Assembly: GCA_003169835.1 (NCBI GenBank)
Contig: PNAI01000035.1
Location: forward strand, 62,001 to 126,000
Source: Hyphomicrobiales bacterium
GTDB taxonomy: Bacteria; Pseudomonadota; Alphaproteobacteria; Rhizobiales; Xanthobacteraceae
Direction: 5' to 3'
Length of the DNA: 64,000 nt
Below are positions 26,534 through 34,407 of the stretch, piece after piece. The notes beneath the pieces were generated by a model. It did no database searches. It had not been told where the DNA came from and was given only the letters and a program-made list of their open reading frames with translations. Made by a program: the position numbers and the translations under genes. The stretch's first letter is position 1; each line of letters opens with the position of its first letter.

Positions 26534-27541
26534 ATGAAAACAGCTCGTTTGGCACTGGCCGTCTTCGTCGCGCTTGTTGCGGGTGCGCTGACTTTCGGCT
26601 CGGCCGGGCGGGCCTGGGCGCAAGAAAGTCCCGAGCAATATCCCAGCCGGGCGGTTACTTTCATCGTGCCGTTCGCGCCGGGTGGGGTGACCGGGCTGTT
26701 CGCACGGCTGCTTGGGCAAAAACTTGAGCAGCGTCTCGGAAAACCGTTTGTGGTGGAGCACCGGCCGGGCGGCGGGGGCGTTACGGCGGCGGTTGCGGTC
26801 GCGCGCGGGACGCCCGACGGCTACACCCTCATGATGGCGTCCTCGACGGTGATGGCGATCAACGTCACCGTGCGCAAGAGCCTGCCTTACGATCCGCGCA
26901 AGGAACTCACGCCGATCGCGCTGCTCGCGCGCGTGCCGTTCGTGCTGGTGGTCAATCCGGCGCTGCCGGTGAATTCGGTTGCCGATCTGGTCAAGCTCGC
27001 AAAAGACAAGCCCGGACAGATCTCGTTCGGCACGCCGGGCCCCGGCACGTTCCATCACCTCAACGCCGAGATGTTCAAGAGCCTATTCGGCGTACAACTT
27101 GTGCATGTGCCCTACAAGGGCTCGGCACCGGCGCTCACCGATCTGGTTGCCGGGCATATCCAAATGATGTTCTGCGACGTGCCGCCGGCGAAGGCGCTGA
27201 TCGAGGCAGGCAAAATCAAAGCGCTCGGTGTCACCACGATGCAGCGCGTGAAGGCTGTGCCCGACATTCCGCCGCTGGCTGAAGTGGGCATGCCGAACTA
27301 CGACACGTCGTCCTGGCACACGGTCACGACGACGGCGGGCGTGCCGATGGGCATCGTCGACAAGCTGGCGGCGGAAATCCGAACCATCATGAGCGAGGCG
27401 GACGTGCAGCAATTGCTGAGCAACGACGGCACGATCCCGCAAGTCTCGCCGCCACCGGCAGAGCTGCGGCGCTTTGTCGATTCCGAAATCGTGCGCTGGG
27501 GCGACGTTGTCAAGAAAGCCGGGATTGCGGGCAGCGAGTAG
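26534..27541 (+). CDS. Tripartite tricarboxylate transporter receptor (Bug/TctC family)
   Basis: This periplasmic solute-binding protein of the Bug family has 335 residues. A signal peptide (MKTARLALAVFVALVAGAL, cleaved after A-W-A) is followed by YPSRAVTFIVPFAPGG. Further family marks are VVEHRPGGGG, LPYDPRKELTPIAL and FGTPGPGTFHHLNAE. Bug proteins bind carboxylates or amides and often lack linked TctAB membrane genes, as here. The ligand cannot be told. The ATG at 26534 starts the signal peptide; a TTG six bases before it is also open. It starts 33 bases after the tRNA, and a dispersed repeat lies just behind its stop. Confidence 0.92.
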   Translation: MKTARLALAVFVALVAGALTFGSAGRAWAQESPEQYPSRAVTFIVPFAPGGVTGLFARLLGQKLEQRLGKPFVVEHRPGGGGVTAAVAVARGTPDGYTLMMASSTVMAINVTVRKSLPYDPRKELTPIALLARVPFVLVVNPALPVNSVADLVKLAKDKPGQISFGTPGPGTFHHLNAEMFKSLFGVQLVHVPYKGSAPALTDLVAGHIQMMFCDVPPAKALIEAGKIKALGVTTMQRVKAVPDIPPLAEVGMPNYDTSSWHTVTTTAGVPMGIVDKLAAEIRTIMSEADVQQLLSNDGTIPQVSPPPAELRRFVDSEIVRWGDVVKKAGIAGSE

Positions 27542-27569
27542 GACACGGAGTTATTGCTGACTCTCTCGG

Positions 27570-27664
27570 CCTCATGCTGAGGAGCATCGCGAAGCGATGC
27601 GTCTCGAAGCATGTGGCCGCCCCATCCTTCGAGACGCGCCCTGCGGGCGCTCCTCAGGATGAGG
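27570..27664. repeat. Dispersed palindromic repeat, type C
   Basis: The outer arms CCTCATGCTGAGGAGC and GCTCCTCAGGATGAGG form an imperfect inverted repeat around smaller ones (GCATCGCGAAGCGATGC; GCGCCCTGCGGGCGC). The overall look matches a repeat common in Bradyrhizobium-like genomes, from memory. It lies between the convergent Bug and amidohydrolase genes and may serve as a terminator for both. Confidence 0.75.
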
Positions 27665-27680
27665 GCGGAAAACGGTCAGC

Positions 27681-28883
27681 TCACGGAATCTTTTTCACCG
27701 GTTTGGTGTTGAGCCCGAACAATCGCGCGGCGTTGGCGCCGAGGATGTTACGCTTGGCCTGCTCCTTCAAGAACGGCAGGTCGTAGATCGTACTCGGCAG
27801 ATCGAAGTCCCAGTGCGGGTAGTCGGACGACCAGACGAGCTGGGTTTCGGCTTTGATCATCTTGAAGGTTGCTTCCAGCACCGACTTGTCGTCCGGCATC
27901 TCCATCGGCTGCGAGGAAAAATACATCTGCTGCATGTAGTGGCTGGGCTTCTCTTTGAGGGCTGGCGCGTCGGATGTGCGCATCATGTAGGAATGGTCGA
28001 GCCGCTGCATTAATCCGGAGGCCCAGGTCAGCCCGCTCTCGATCCACATCACTTTGAGTTTCGGGAAGCGCACCGGCAGGCCGTTGATGACCCAGTTGGT
28101 CATGTGGATCATGTTGAACCACATGAAGCCGAGCGCGTGCACCGAGATGAAGCGGTTGGTCATCTGCAGCGCGCGATCGTCCCAGCTATAAGCGGCGTGG
28201 AACGAGATCGGCTTGCCCATTTCCTCAAGCAGCGCATAAGTCTTGATATAGGCGTTGTCGTGCACGGGTTTGTAGCGCGGCGATGTCACCATGAAGCCGA
28301 CCACGCCTTTCTTTTCGCCGAAATCTTTTACGGTGCGATAGGCGGCTTCCGGATCGTTGAACGGCAGATAGAGCATCGAGACGATGCGTGGCTCGTTAGC
28401 GAGGATGCGCTCGCACAGCCACGCGTTGTAGGCGCGGCACATCGCGGTCTCGATTTCGACCTGCGGGTGGAGGCCCAGAAACAGCATCGGCGTGGGAAAC
28501 AGACAAGTGTAGTCCACGCCCATCGCGTCCATCCAATCGAGCGTGAGCATGATGTCGGCGTGTTTGCCGGCTTTCGGTTTTTCCTTGCCGCGGAATTTCT
28601 GGCGGTGGATGCGGCCGCCGGTGTTTTGATAGCCGACTTGCGTGTTGAGTATGCCGGTGCGGCGCGAAGCGCCTTCCATGGCCTCGCGGCGGATGACTGG
28701 GCTCTCGATGTATTGAAACACCTCGGAATAATGTTCGTTCTCGTAGTGGTGGGAGTCCACGTCGACGATCAGAAAGTCCTGATAGCTGCGTGCGCGCGCC
28801 TGTTCGCTGGCGTGTTCGAGGTGTTTCGGCGTCGAGTAGACGTCGAGGTCGACGGGGCGAACGTCGTTGCGCGGCATGTCCAT
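27681..28883 (-). CDS. Amidohydrolase family protein (amidohydrolase_2 type)
   Basis: The 400-residue TIM-barrel metal hydrolase or decarboxylase belongs to the amidohydrolase_2 group. The metal-site region is FLIVDVDSHHYENEHY near residue 38, followed by LDWMDAMGVDYTCLFPTP, ISFHAAYSWDD, MWIESGLTWAS and the late aspartate SSDYPHWDFD. Members hydrolyse or decarboxylate aromatic-ring products. No signal peptide is present, so it acts in the cytoplasm. GGGAG lies seven bases before the ATG. The Rieske ferredoxin gene lies upstream on the same strand, separated by a type B repeat, and the two are likely co-transcribed. Together they suggest oxidation and cleavage of an aromatic or heterocyclic compound; the substrate is unknown. 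Confidence 0.85.
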   Translation of the reverse strand: MDMPRNDVRPVDLDVYSTPKHLEHASEQARARSYQDFLIVDVDSHHYENEHYSEVFQYIESPVIRREAMEGASRRTGILNTQVGYQNTGGRIHRQKFRGKEKPKAGKHADIMLTLDWMDAMGVDYTCLFPTPMLFLGLHPQVEIETAMCRAYNAWLCERILANEPRIVSMLYLPFNDPEAAYRTVKDFGEKKGVVGFMVTSPRYKPVHDNAYIKTYALLEEMGKPISFHAAYSWDDRALQMTNRFISVHALGFMWFNMIHMTNWVINGLPVRFPKLKVMWIESGLTWASGLMQRLDHSYMMRTSDAPALKEKPSHYMQQMYFSSQPMEMPDDKSVLEATFKMIKAETQLVWSSDYPHWDFDLPSTIYDLPFLKEQAKRNILGANAARLFGLNTKPVKKIP

Positions 28884-28912
28884 GAATGTTCTCCCAGTCG
28901 CTTAAAACAAGA

Positions 28913-28958
28913 GCATGATCTATTCCGAATAACGGTTCCCACTTTTCGGGATCATGCT
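28913..28958. repeat. Dispersed palindromic repeat, type B (copy 2)
   Basis: The unit is bounded by GCATGATC and GATCATGC, with CGGTTCCCACTTTTCGGG inside. It matches the copy at 15194-15239. It starts one base after the Rieske stop codon, on the same strand sense as that copy relative to fliN. Confidence 0.78.
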
Positions 28959-28959
28959 T

Positions 28960-29322
28960 CTAGGCTACAACGAAGATATCTTCGCCGCGTTTGACGACTT
29001 CGAATTTGCGCAGCTTGAGTTTGCGGTCGCCGACGCATTCGCCGGTCTTGATGTCGTATTCGTAGCCGTGCCACGGGCAGACGAAGTGCATCTCGTCGCC
29101 GTAGGTCTGGCCTTGATAGGTGCGGTCGGCGGCAAATACGTCGACCACGTTGTTGATCATCATGCCTTCGCAGGCCGGCCCGCCCTGGTGCAGGCAAGTG
29201 TTGCTGTAGGCGTAGTACGCGCCGCTGTTGTGGAACACGCCGATTTCGCGGCGCCCCGCGTTGACGATGCGGCGGTCGCCGTCGGCGAATTCGGAGGCCT
29301 TGGCAACGAACCATTCGGCCAT
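28960..29322 (-). CDS. Rieske [2Fe-2S] ferredoxin-like protein
   Basis: The 120-residue protein is a single Rieske domain. Ligands are visible as C-x-H in NTCLHQGGPACEG (near residue 42) and C-x-x-H in FVCPWHGYEYD (near residue 87). It lacks a catalytic oxygenase domain, so it is an electron carrier. The ATG at 29322 (MAEWFVAKASEF) is chosen because GGAG lies six bases before it; the open frame extends 20 codons further without such a site. It precedes the amidohydrolase gene. The oxygenase it would serve is not in this window. Confidence 0.88.
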   Translation of the reverse strand: MAEWFVAKASEFADGDRRIVNAGRREIGVFHNSGAYYAYSNTCLHQGGPACEGMMINNVVDVFAADRTYQGQTYGDEMHFVCPWHGYEYDIKTGECVGDRKLKLRKFEVVKRGEDIFVVA

Positions 29323-29500
29323 GTCATGCTCCAGTGATTGATCGTAGATGAAAATATCGGACGCCGGGCTTGGCTGCAACAATGTTCGGACGCATTGGGT
29401 GCATTGCGATATCGGCCAATCGCGTTGATTTCACGCGGCATCCCGGCCATGCTCGATGCCAAGGCTCGCTTCGGCGCATCGTTTGTCATAGGAGGGTATT

Positions 29501-30295
29501 ATGCGGCGTTCTATTTTTCCTACTCTCGTTGCGATTGCCATGATGTTGGGGACAGGCGCGCACGCGCAGCCGGTCTCCGATCTCGCCAAGCAGTTCGCGC
29601 CGACCGGCAAGCTGCGCGTCGCCGTTTTGATGCTGACGTATTTCGCCGTCGAAGAAGACGGCAAGCTCAAGGGCTGGAGCCCGGATCTCGGAATCGAGCT
29701 CGCGCGCCGTCTGCGTGTGCCGTATGAACTTGTTCCGATCAGAAATCCGGCGGACATGATCGATGCGTTGAGCAACGGCAACGCCGATGTGACGTTCATC
29801 GGCATCACCAAGGATCGCGCCGCGGCCTTCGACTACGGTCCCGTTATCATCGGGCTGCGAACCTCATTCCTGGTTCCCGCCAAGTCGTCGATACGGACCA
29901 TCCCTGATGTCGATCAAACCGGCGTGCGTATCGTGGTGCCAGCGCGCAGCGCACAGGGTGAGCATCTGGAGAAAATCATAAAGAACGCCACGATGCTGCG
30001 CGTGCCGGTCGAGACAACCAAGCCTGCCACCGATTTGATCGCGGAGGGGAAGGCGGATGCGTTCAGTCATGTGGTGCCAATGCTAGTTGTTGCGCAGGCG
30101 GGTCTGCCCGGTTCGCGCATCTTGTCGGGAAGCTATTACGATGTGCCGATCGCGATCGGATACCCGAAGGGTCGCTCGGCAGCGGTCGAAGAATATTGCA
30201 AGAAATTTGTAGCGGATATGAAGTCATCGGGCTTTGCGAAGAAGGCAATCGCACGGATGGGCCGAAACGCCGACGGCGTCGTTGTGGCGCAGTAA
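29501..30295 (+). CDS. Periplasmic solute-binding protein, SBP_bac_3 type
   Basis: The 264-residue protein has a signal peptide (MRRSIFPTLVAIAMML, cleaved after A-H-A) and the two-lobed amino-acid-binding fold. Marks are GKLRVAVLMLTYFAVEEDG, GWSPDLGIELARRLRVP and LSNGNADVTFIGITKDRAAAFDY. GGAGG lies six bases before the ATG, a strong site. No ABC permease or ATPase is next to it, so it is either an orphan receptor or works with a distant transporter. It is divergent from the Rieske gene. The ligand is unknown; polar amino acids are typical for the family. Confidence 0.88.
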   Translation: MRRSIFPTLVAIAMMLGTGAHAQPVSDLAKQFAPTGKLRVAVLMLTYFAVEEDGKLKGWSPDLGIELARRLRVPYELVPIRNPADMIDALSNGNADVTFIGITKDRAAAFDYGPVIIGLRTSFLVPAKSSIRTIPDVDQTGVRIVVPARSAQGEHLEKIIKNATMLRVPVETTKPATDLIAEGKADAFSHVVPMLVVAQAGLPGSRILSGSYYDVPIAIGYPKGRSAAVEEYCKKFVADMKSSGFAKKAIARMGRNADGVVVAQ

Positions 30296-30338
30296 GCAGG
30301 TTCGTCCATCGGGCTGTTCTTAAAGGCAGGCGGGGCGT

Positions 30339-31103
30339 TCAGCGCAGGCCAAGCCCCTTTGCCTGGTAGACCTTCGTTGCGGCGGGTGCTGCAAGGAACT
30401 TGATCAGGGCGTTCGCCGCATCCGCCTGCTTCGCGTTGGTGGTGATACCGGCCGAGTAGATCGTGATCTGCTGCAACTCTGAAGGCAGCATGCCGATCAC
30501 ATCGACGCCTGGATTGGACATTAGTTCGGAAACCTGCTGCAGACCGATCTCAGCTTCGCCGCTGGAGACAAGAACACTGACACGGCCATTGGGTCCGCCG
30601 GCCGCGAGCCTGACCTTGGGCGCCATCTCTGCGGCGATGCCGAGCTTTTCGAACACTCGCATGATATGCGCCGCGGTGATGCCGCCGCCCGCAGGTGCAG
30701 TGTGGGCGACGGTCTTGGCCGCAAGCAGCGCGCGCTTGAGCGCTGCGGCTGATGAGACATCGGGTCTTGGCGCGCCTTTTTTGACACAAATGCCGATCGC
30801 AGTGCCGGCGACGTCGGTCCGTCCAGGTGAGACCTTGCTCTGCTTGATCAGTTCATCGAGCTCGGTGCTGGCGAGCATGATGAGGTCGGCTGCCTCGCCG
30901 CCGTTGAGTAGTCGCGCAAGCCCGCCGGATGGCCCGTAGGTGATGCGCACGGTATGTCCATTTGCGCGTTCGAATTGCGGTACGAGTTCATCGATTGCCG
31001 CTTTCATCGCCGTGGTGAATAACGCTTTGACTTCTGCGGCGCGGGCGTCGACGAAAGTTGCGATCGACAGGCCAATCGAAAATACGAGCAGTAGTTTGCG
31101 CAT
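30339..31103 (-). CDS. ModA-like substrate-binding protein (exported)
   Basis: The 254-residue protein has a signal peptide (MRKLLLVFSIGLSIATFVDA) and the molybdate-binding-type fold. Marks are KALFTTAMKAAIDELVPQFE, ITYGPSGGLARLLNGGEAAD, KKGAPRPDVSSAAAL and GEAEIGLQQVSELMSNPGV. True molybdate binding is doubtful, because no modBC follows and the usual molybdate-contact residues cannot be confirmed by eye. GAGGAAA lies before the ATG. It is the second gene of a pair: a paralogue ends 49 bases upstream on the same strand. Confidence 0.83.
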   Translation of the reverse strand: MRKLLLVFSIGLSIATFVDARAAEVKALFTTAMKAAIDELVPQFERANGHTVRITYGPSGGLARLLNGGEAADLIMLASTELDELIKQSKVSPGRTDVAGTAIGICVKKGAPRPDVSSAAALKRALLAAKTVAHTAPAGGGITAAHIMRVFEKLGIAAEMAPKVRLAAGGPNGRVSVLVSSGEAEIGLQQVSELMSNPGVDVIGMLPSELQQITIYSAGITTNAKQADAANALIKFLAAPAATKVYQAKGLGLR

Positions 31104-31152
31104 GGCGTTTCCTCTTTGGTTTTCCTCTTTCGTGGCCTTACTTTGTGCAGAC

Positions 31153-31863
31153 TCAAGCGGGATCCATTCCCTTCCCCTTGATCACCGCGCTGGCGGCGGG
31201 AGTTGTGAGAAATTTCGCCAGCGCCTTGCCGGTTGCGGCGTCGCTCGCAACGGTTGGAATGCCGGCTGAGAAAAGGGTGATACTCTGCATTTCGCCAGGC
31301 ACCGGGCCGACCACGTTGACGCCCGGCACGGCCATCAACTCGGGCATCTGCTGCAGGCCGATCTCGACTTCGCCGCGCATCAGATACAATCCAATCAATC
31401 CGGCCGGACCGCCAGGGCCGAAAATGGTCTTCGGTTTGAGTGCGTCGGCGATGCCGAGCCGCTCGAACACGCTCCACAAATAAATGCCGCTCGCGCCGCC
31501 GCCTTGCGGATTGCTCATGCCGATGGATTTTGCTGCAAGCAGCGCCTGCTTGAACGCCGCGACCGACGAAATGTCGGGCCGTGGCGTGCCGGGGCGCACC
31601 GCGACGCCGATGGCCGAGCGCGCAATATCGACGCGCGTGCTGGGGACGACGCGGCTCTGCTTGATCAGATTGTCGATGCCCGCGCCGGTTACTATCGCGA
31701 TATCGGCGAATTCACCTTCGGCCACGCGTTTTGCGATCTGCGTGGATGGTGCGTAGGACGCGACGAGCTTCTTGCCGCTCGTGCTTTCGAACTGTGCGGT
31801 GAGTTCGTCGATGGAAGTTTTCAGCGCGGTGGTGCTGAGCAGCTTGATTTCGGCTTTGTTCAT
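31153..31863 (-). CDS. ModA-like substrate-binding protein lacking a signal peptide
   Basis: The 236-residue paralogue of the next gene shares the same landmarks: KLLSTTALKTSIDELTAQFE, GTPRPDISSVAAFKQALLAA and GEVEIGLQQMPELMAVPGV. It starts directly with the first beta-strand (MNKAEIKLL) and no hydrophobic leader. No open frame upstream offers one: the codons before the ATG soon meet a stop (GTG-TAA ten bases upstream, in another frame). It is either cytoplasmic, uses a non-Sec route, or has lost its leader. I recall similar leaderless proteins in Bradyrhizobium. No ribosome site is clear. Confidence 0.75.
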   Translation of the reverse strand: MNKAEIKLLSTTALKTSIDELTAQFESTSGKKLVASYAPSTQIAKRVAEGEFADIAIVTGAGIDNLIKQSRVVPSTRVDIARSAIGVAVRPGTPRPDISSVAAFKQALLAAKSIGMSNPQGGGASGIYLWSVFERLGIADALKPKTIFGPGGPAGLIGLYLMRGEVEIGLQQMPELMAVPGVNVVGPVPGEMQSITLFSAGIPTVASDAATGKALAKFLTTPAASAVIKGKGMDPA

Positions 31864-32102
31864 ACGGGTGCATTACACTTTAGTCATGTAGGCGTCCAAT
31901 TCGGCGGGCGGCGGGGTGGGCCGCGCGGGGCGGGTTGGCGGCAAAGGTTGCCCAAAATTCCACCCCGCGGCGTTCTTCACATTCTTGATAACAGCGCTAT
32001 ATCGGTTGCGTTCGGGGGCGGCGGGATGGAACAATCCAACCCCGCCGGGATTTACTCGGCGCCATCTTCGCTCGCTTTTTGCCCGCATTGCCGGAGATTT
32101 CG

Positions 32103-33350
32103 ATGTCGAACGTTGCAGCGTCCCTCAAGCCGCGGGATGCCGCCAAGTCTGTTTTGAGCCCGGCAAGTTTGCGGACGGAGTGGGCGGAAACTTTTCGCGC
32201 GGTGCGGGCGGAAACCGAGCGGCGGGCTGAGCCGCTTTCGCCCGAAGATCAAGTCGTGCAGTCGATGCCGGACGCCAGTCCGACCAAATGGCATCGCGCG
32301 CATACCACGTGGTTCTTCGAACAGTTCCTGCTGGTTCCGAATGTTCCCGGCTATCGGGTGTTCGACGAGCGTTTTTCCTATCTGTTCAATTCCTATTACG
32401 TTGCCGCAGGTCCGCGCCATGCGCGGCCGCGGCGCGGTTTGGTCACGCGGCCGGATGTTGGGGAGGTCGGCGCCTATCGCGCGCACGTGGATGCGACGGT
32501 GGCGGGGCTGATCGCGAGCGCGGACGGCGCGACGCTCGAGAAAATCATTCCGACGATCGAGATCGGTCTCAATCACGAGCAGCAGCACCAGGAATTGATG
32601 CTTACCGACATTCTGCACGCATTTGCGCAAAATCCGGTGAGCCCGGCCTATGATTCCAAATGGCCGCTGCCGCGTGTGTACGAGGGCGGCGGCGAATTCG
32701 CCGAGCTGCCGTCGGGCATTCACACGATCGGTCACGAGGGCGATGGATTTTGCTTCGACAACGAGCAGCCGATGCACCGCGTCCTGATTGAGGGCGCGCG
32801 CATCGCGCGGCACCTCGTCACGAATGCGCAGTGGCTCGCGTTCATGACGGATGGCGGTTATGCGACGCCATCGCTGTGGCTGTCCGACGGCTGGGCTGCG
32901 GTGGAAAACGAAAATTGGACGGCACCGGGCTATTGGCGCGCGCGCGACGGCGAATGGTTCGCGCTGACGCTTGCGGGGCTGAAAGCCGTCGATCCGGCGT
33001 CGCCGGTTTGTCATGTCAGTTATTACGAAGCCGATGCGTTCGCGCGCTGGGCGGGAAAACATCTGCCGAGCGAGGCCGAATGGGAAGTCGCCGCGCGACT
33101 TGGTCTGCTCGACGACTCCTACGGCGCGGTGTGGCAATGGACGCGCAGCGCCTATTCGCCCTATCCTGGCTATCGCGCGGCGGAAGGCGCGCTCGGCGAG
33201 TACAACGGCAAGTTCATGATCAATCAGATGGTGCTGCGCGGCTCTTCGCTTGCGACGCCCATTGGTCATACGCGCCCGAGCTATCGCAATTTCTTCTATC
33301 CACCGGCGCGCTGGCAATTCTCGGGCTTGCGGCTCGCAGATTGCGTGTGA
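32103..33350 (+). CDS. egtB: Ergothioneine sulfoxide synthase EgtB
   Basis: EgtB is the non-haem iron enzyme that joins trimethyl-histidine (hercynine) to a thiol with oxygen. The 415-residue protein has an N-terminal DinB_2 domain with WHRAHTTWFFE near residue 63 and HEQQHQE near 158-164, the iron-binding histidines. A formylglycine-enzyme-like domain follows, with VTNAQWLAFMTDGGY and HLPSEAEWEVAARLG. The ATG at 32103 has GGAGA six bases before it; an in-frame ATG at 32079 is less likely. It is followed by egtD after 28 bases. No egtA, egtC or egtE is nearby. The thiol donor may therefore be cysteine or gamma-glutamylcysteine; the sequence does not settle this. Confidence 0.93.
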   Translation: MSNVAASLKPRDAAKSVLSPASLRTEWAETFRAVRAETERRAEPLSPEDQVVQSMPDASPTKWHRAHTTWFFEQFLLVPNVPGYRVFDERFSYLFNSYYVAAGPRHARPRRGLVTRPDVGEVGAYRAHVDATVAGLIASADGATLEKIIPTIEIGLNHEQQHQELMLTDILHAFAQNPVSPAYDSKWPLPRVYEGGGEFAELPSGIHTIGHEGDGFCFDNEQPMHRVLIEGARIARHLVTNAQWLAFMTDGGYATPSLWLSDGWAAVENENWTAPGYWRARDGEWFALTLAGLKAVDPASPVCHVSYYEADAFARWAGKHLPSEAEWEVAARLGLLDDSYGAVWQWTRSAYSPYPGYRAAEGALGEYNGKFMINQMVLRGSSLATPIGHTRPSYRNFFYPPARWQFSGLRLADCV

Positions 33351-33378
33351 ATTTCTACGGAAGGATGAGGCCATCAAC

Positions 33379-34383
33379 ATGAGACCGACGGCGCTGGCGC
33401 AGTTACGCTATTCAGTCGAGCCTGAACGGCTGGAGGAAGGATCGTTCGCTGCCGAAGTGGTGGCGGGCTTGAGCGCGACACCGAAGCGGCTGTCGCCGAA
33501 ATTTTTCTACGACAGCACAGGCTCCGATCTGTTCGAGCGCATCACCGAGCTGCCGGAATATTACCCGACGCGATGCGAGCTCAGCATTTTGCGCGAGCGC
33601 GCTGGCGAAATCGCGGCGCTCATTCCGCCGGGCGCAGCCTTAATCGAATTCGGCAGCGGCTCGAGCATGAAGACGCGCACGCTGCTCGACGCCGCGCGCA
33701 CGCTTGCGGCCTATGTTCCTGTCGACATCTCGGCTGAGTTTCTCGATGCGCAGGCGGATAGTCTGCGGCGGGAATATCCCTCGATCGCGATGCTGCCGAA
33801 GGCTGCGGACTTCGGCGGGCCGTTCGATCTGCCGGAAGCTGCCGAAAACATGCCGCGGGCGGGATTTTTTCCGGGATCGACCATCGGTAATCTCGAACCG
33901 CCGGAAGCTGCTGCGTTCCTGCGCCAGGCCGGGCGTATTCTTGGGCCGGGTGCGGTGTTCGTGGTGGGCGTCGATCTGATCAAGGACGAAAAGGTTCTGC
34001 ACAAGGCTTACAACGACTCCGCAGGCATCACCGCGGCGTTCAATCGCAATCTGCTGGTGCGGATGAATCGCGAGCTCGGCGCCAATTTCGATGTTGCCAG
34101 CTTCGAGCACCATGCGTTCTTCAATCGCGAGCTCCATCGCATTGAGATGCATCTGGCAAGCCTGAAGCGGCAGCGCATTTCGGTGTGCGGCACGAGCGTC
34201 GAGTTTCGTGCGGGAGAAACCATCCATACCGAGAACAGCTACAAGTACACCGCTGATTCATTTCAGTGTCTTGCGCGCGGGACGGGCTGGTCGCCGGTGA
34301 CCGTGTGGACGGATGCGAAAAAATATTTCTCGGTGCATGTCCTCAAGCTCGCGGGCGAGGCGGCTCGCCGCGCGCTTACGTAA
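33379..34383 (+). CDS. egtD: Histidine N-alpha-methyltransferase EgtD
   Basis: EgtD methylates histidine three times to make hercynine, the substrate of EgtB. The 334-residue protein shows KFFYDSTGSDLFERITELPE near residues 41-60, YYPTRCE, the SAM loop LIEFGSGSSMKTR near residue 90, PVDISAEFLDAQA, and FFPGSTIGNLEP. All family landmarks are intact. The start is the ATG at 33379 (MRPTALAQLR), with GAGG eight bases before it; the open frame reaches back into egtB. The C-terminus lies 24 bases before the ATP-grasp-like gene, so all three genes probably form one transcript. Confidence 0.94.
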   Translation: MRPTALAQLRYSVEPERLEEGSFAAEVVAGLSATPKRLSPKFFYDSTGSDLFERITELPEYYPTRCELSILRERAGEIAALIPPGAALIEFGSGSSMKTRTLLDAARTLAAYVPVDISAEFLDAQADSLRREYPSIAMLPKAADFGGPFDLPEAAENMPRAGFFPGSTIGNLEPPEAAAFLRQAGRILGPGAVFVVGVDLIKDEKVLHKAYNDSAGITAAFNRNLLVRMNRELGANFDVASFEHHAFFNRELHRIEMHLASLKRQRISVCGTSVEFRAGETIHTENSYKYTADSFQCLARGTGWSPVTVWTDAKKYFSVHVLKLAGEAARRALT

Positions 34384-34407
34384 AGGCAGCGCAAGCGCTG
34401 GTGCAGC

